Shown piece after piece: positions 62,396 through 64,000 of a stretch of DNA of 64,000 nucleotides. Position 1 is the first letter of the stretch. Each line of letters opens with the position of its first letter. The stretch comes from Trichosporon coremiiforme (taxonomy: Eukaryota > Basidiomycota > Tremellomycetes > Trichosporonales > Trichosporonaceae). Made by a program: the position numbers and the translations under genes. A model generated the notes under the pieces. That model had not been told where the DNA came from, did not search any database, and saw only the letters and a program-made list of their open reading frames with translations. The stretch is from positions 1,052,570-1,116,569 of the forward strand of contig BCJJ01000001.1 in assembly GCA_039545355.1 (NCBI GenBank). Reading direction: 5' to 3'.

Positions 62396-64000
62396 GTTGT
62401 CGTTGTGTGCTGCCGACTATTGTGTATCAGAAGCGAGCGTGGTTACCAGTCGACGCTGTCCTTATGTGCTCGACTTTGGACGCAAGCTTGACGCGCCGAA
62501 CTCGCGCGCAACTTGAACAAGCAATAGCGTGATGAACCAGATGTTTGATGAGCGGCGAGAACGGCGAGCAACTTGCCAAGCTATTATGGCTTTGGATCTT
62601 TCGGTCGGCTGAGATCAACCAAACCGAGGTGATGTCGCAAGCGGTGCGCCCCTTCGGCCTGGACAAGCTTGAAAGCAGTCAATGCAGTCTCGAAGGGCGC
62701 GCCGCTGTGGGCGATGTCATGGTATATGTAGGGAGTTAATGTCGAAGGGACATGGTGGTAAATGTCGGTAGCTTGGTGGATGAGCGTGCAAGGTGAAATT
62801 GAGTTGGCCGAGTAATTCAGAGGAGTTCGTCTAGGGAGACTAGGCTAGCCAAGATTGAGGTACCGAGGGTAGCCAGAGAGGGAAGGGAGGGAAGGGAGAG
62901 GGATGGAATGCTGAGTGCTTGGATGTGGAGTGCGGGCCAGGCGCCCGAGCCGAGCGGCGAAGCTGCAATCTCCATAATGAAACCCAAAACCTTGGCTCGA
63001 ACCGCGTCATGGATCATGGACAGTCGAGGTGATGTGCGCAAGGTGGTCGGGGTCGAGATTCGACAACAGACATCGCTTCGCCGCTTCCGAGTCTTCTGGC
63101 GATCTTGCGCGCCTCTTGCTCTGACGGGTTTGCTCTGTCCAGACGGTTCAGACACGATCCAAAGGGCGATGCAAGACATAAATTTAGTTCCGAACCAGTA
63201 AACCTCGACGGGCATTCAGCCAACGAGCGAGCGCTCTCTCCATTAACTTTAGTCCGCTGTTACGCAATCCAACTTACCCATCTTATCGCACGAGCTATGT
63301 CATTCGTTGGCCCCGCCGTCTCCCGCATCCTAGGAACCTCAAACCCTCCGCTGGAGTCGCGAGATCGCAGCGTCGTACTTGCCTGAACCGGCTTTGACGA
63401 GCTCAAGTCCGACTTATTTAAAATAAGTCTCCTCGGACTCGGTCCAGCTAGTTCGGAGCACTGGGGACAGAGATCTGGGGCCGAGGGACCTACCGTCACC
63501 TGACTTCGAGCATCCAATGTCCATTTCACCATACCTTTCGTCCTCGGACCGAGTCACCTGTTCCCGCGAAAGGCGTCAGGCACTGTTGTTGAGGGACGGA
63601 GAAAACGCGTGTGCAGTTGCGACCGCCGAACCCGGTCGCTTGCAGTCGACAACGGAAGTAGGTCGGCCGCTGGACATGGGGTGCGAAGAACTGCGAGAGG
63701 TGTACGCAACCGCGTTGCTGATGTCATCCTTAATTAGAGACCAGCCAACCTTGTACAAGTGCCAGAGAATTCAACACAATCGTTGCAATTCATCGTGCTT
63801 GAAGCCTCTTGAACGCTGAGTAGGCTCGAGCTCAAGCACAAAAGGAACGTGGTTCCTCCCGCAGTTGAGACGCTCATCCATGGTGAACCCTCCTCATGGC
63901 TGTTCCCATAAAATGGTCCGCGGTGCCCAAAGAGAAGGTCGGCGATGGGGAAGGTCCCTGCGACGAGCCCGTGGGGAAGAGATTGAGATACCGAGGATCG
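62396..64000. other. Terminal region without a supported gene
   Basis: About 1.6 kb. The left part includes the MFS transporter promoter. GACTTATTTAAAATAAGTC at 63411-63429 forms an inverted repeat, with further arms AGTCCGA/TCGGACT around it and GACTCGGTCC/GGACCGAGTC nearby. No coding frame shows family motifs. Confidence 0.4.

Noticed and set aside
40000..64000. CRISPR arrays, bacterial operons, riboswitches
   Set aside because: Searched for by eye across the window; introns, tRNA introns and protein families show nuclear fungal DNA and no such pattern is present.

Overview
The window is nuclear DNA from a GC-rich basidiomycete yeast or filament, most likely a tremellomycete such as Trichosporonales. 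This rests on many short introns (36-60 nt is common) with GTGAGT/GTAAGT donors and CTAAC/CTGAC branch-like sites, strong G/C at third codon positions, intron-bearing tRNA genes and the family content. No species is proven from sequence alone. Gene models below were spliced by eye; most join in frame and restore conserved motifs.

Layout. 1-7 kb: a 5'-truncated multicopper oxidase, a small secreted Kre9/Knh1-like GPI-type protein and an MCT-type MFS transporter. 7-14 kb: a VAM7-like PX/SNARE protein (minus), a proline-rich T5orf172/DUF1766 protein, a GNAT acetyltransferase (minus) and ribosomal protein uS19/RPS15 (minus). 15.2-18 kb: a six-exon GMC oxidoreductase with a C-terminal membrane anchor. 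18-24.4 kb is almost gene-free, ending in a 63-codon candidate gene. 24.8-40.5 kb is a dense housekeeping block, mostly in divergent pairs: DPB2/NOT3, CTR9/ThrRS and SEH1/SEC24, followed by a small unknown four-exon gene. 41-49 kb is an accessory, gene-poor interval. It holds two solo LTRs with 6-bp target duplications, each just upstream of a tRNA gene, plus four intron-containing tRNA genes (Asp, Tyr, Tyr, Leu) and a possible copia relic. 49-54 kb: a bZIP factor, an oxidoreductase-like small Cys protein and an unknown low-complexity protein. 54-58 kb is gene-free. 58-60 kb: a glycine-rich secreted CAP/PR-1 protein. 60.4-62.4 kb: a six-exon sugar-type MFS transporter (minus). The last 1.6 kb has no supported gene.

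The housekeeping genes cover replication (Pol epsilon B subunit), mRNA decay/deadenylation (Not3/5), Pol II elongation (Ctr9), translation (ThrRS, RPS15), nuclear pore/SEA complex (Seh1), COPII cargo selection (Sec24) and vacuole fusion (Vam7). The secreted or surface genes (oxidase, GMC enzyme, Kre9-like and CAP proteins) and two transporters lie outside that block, next to gene-poor DNA. The observations most worth checking are the LTR-tRNA pairs, the WW domain at the Sec24 N-terminus, the membrane-tethered GMC oxidase, the dual-start ThrRS, and the minimal introns and exons.
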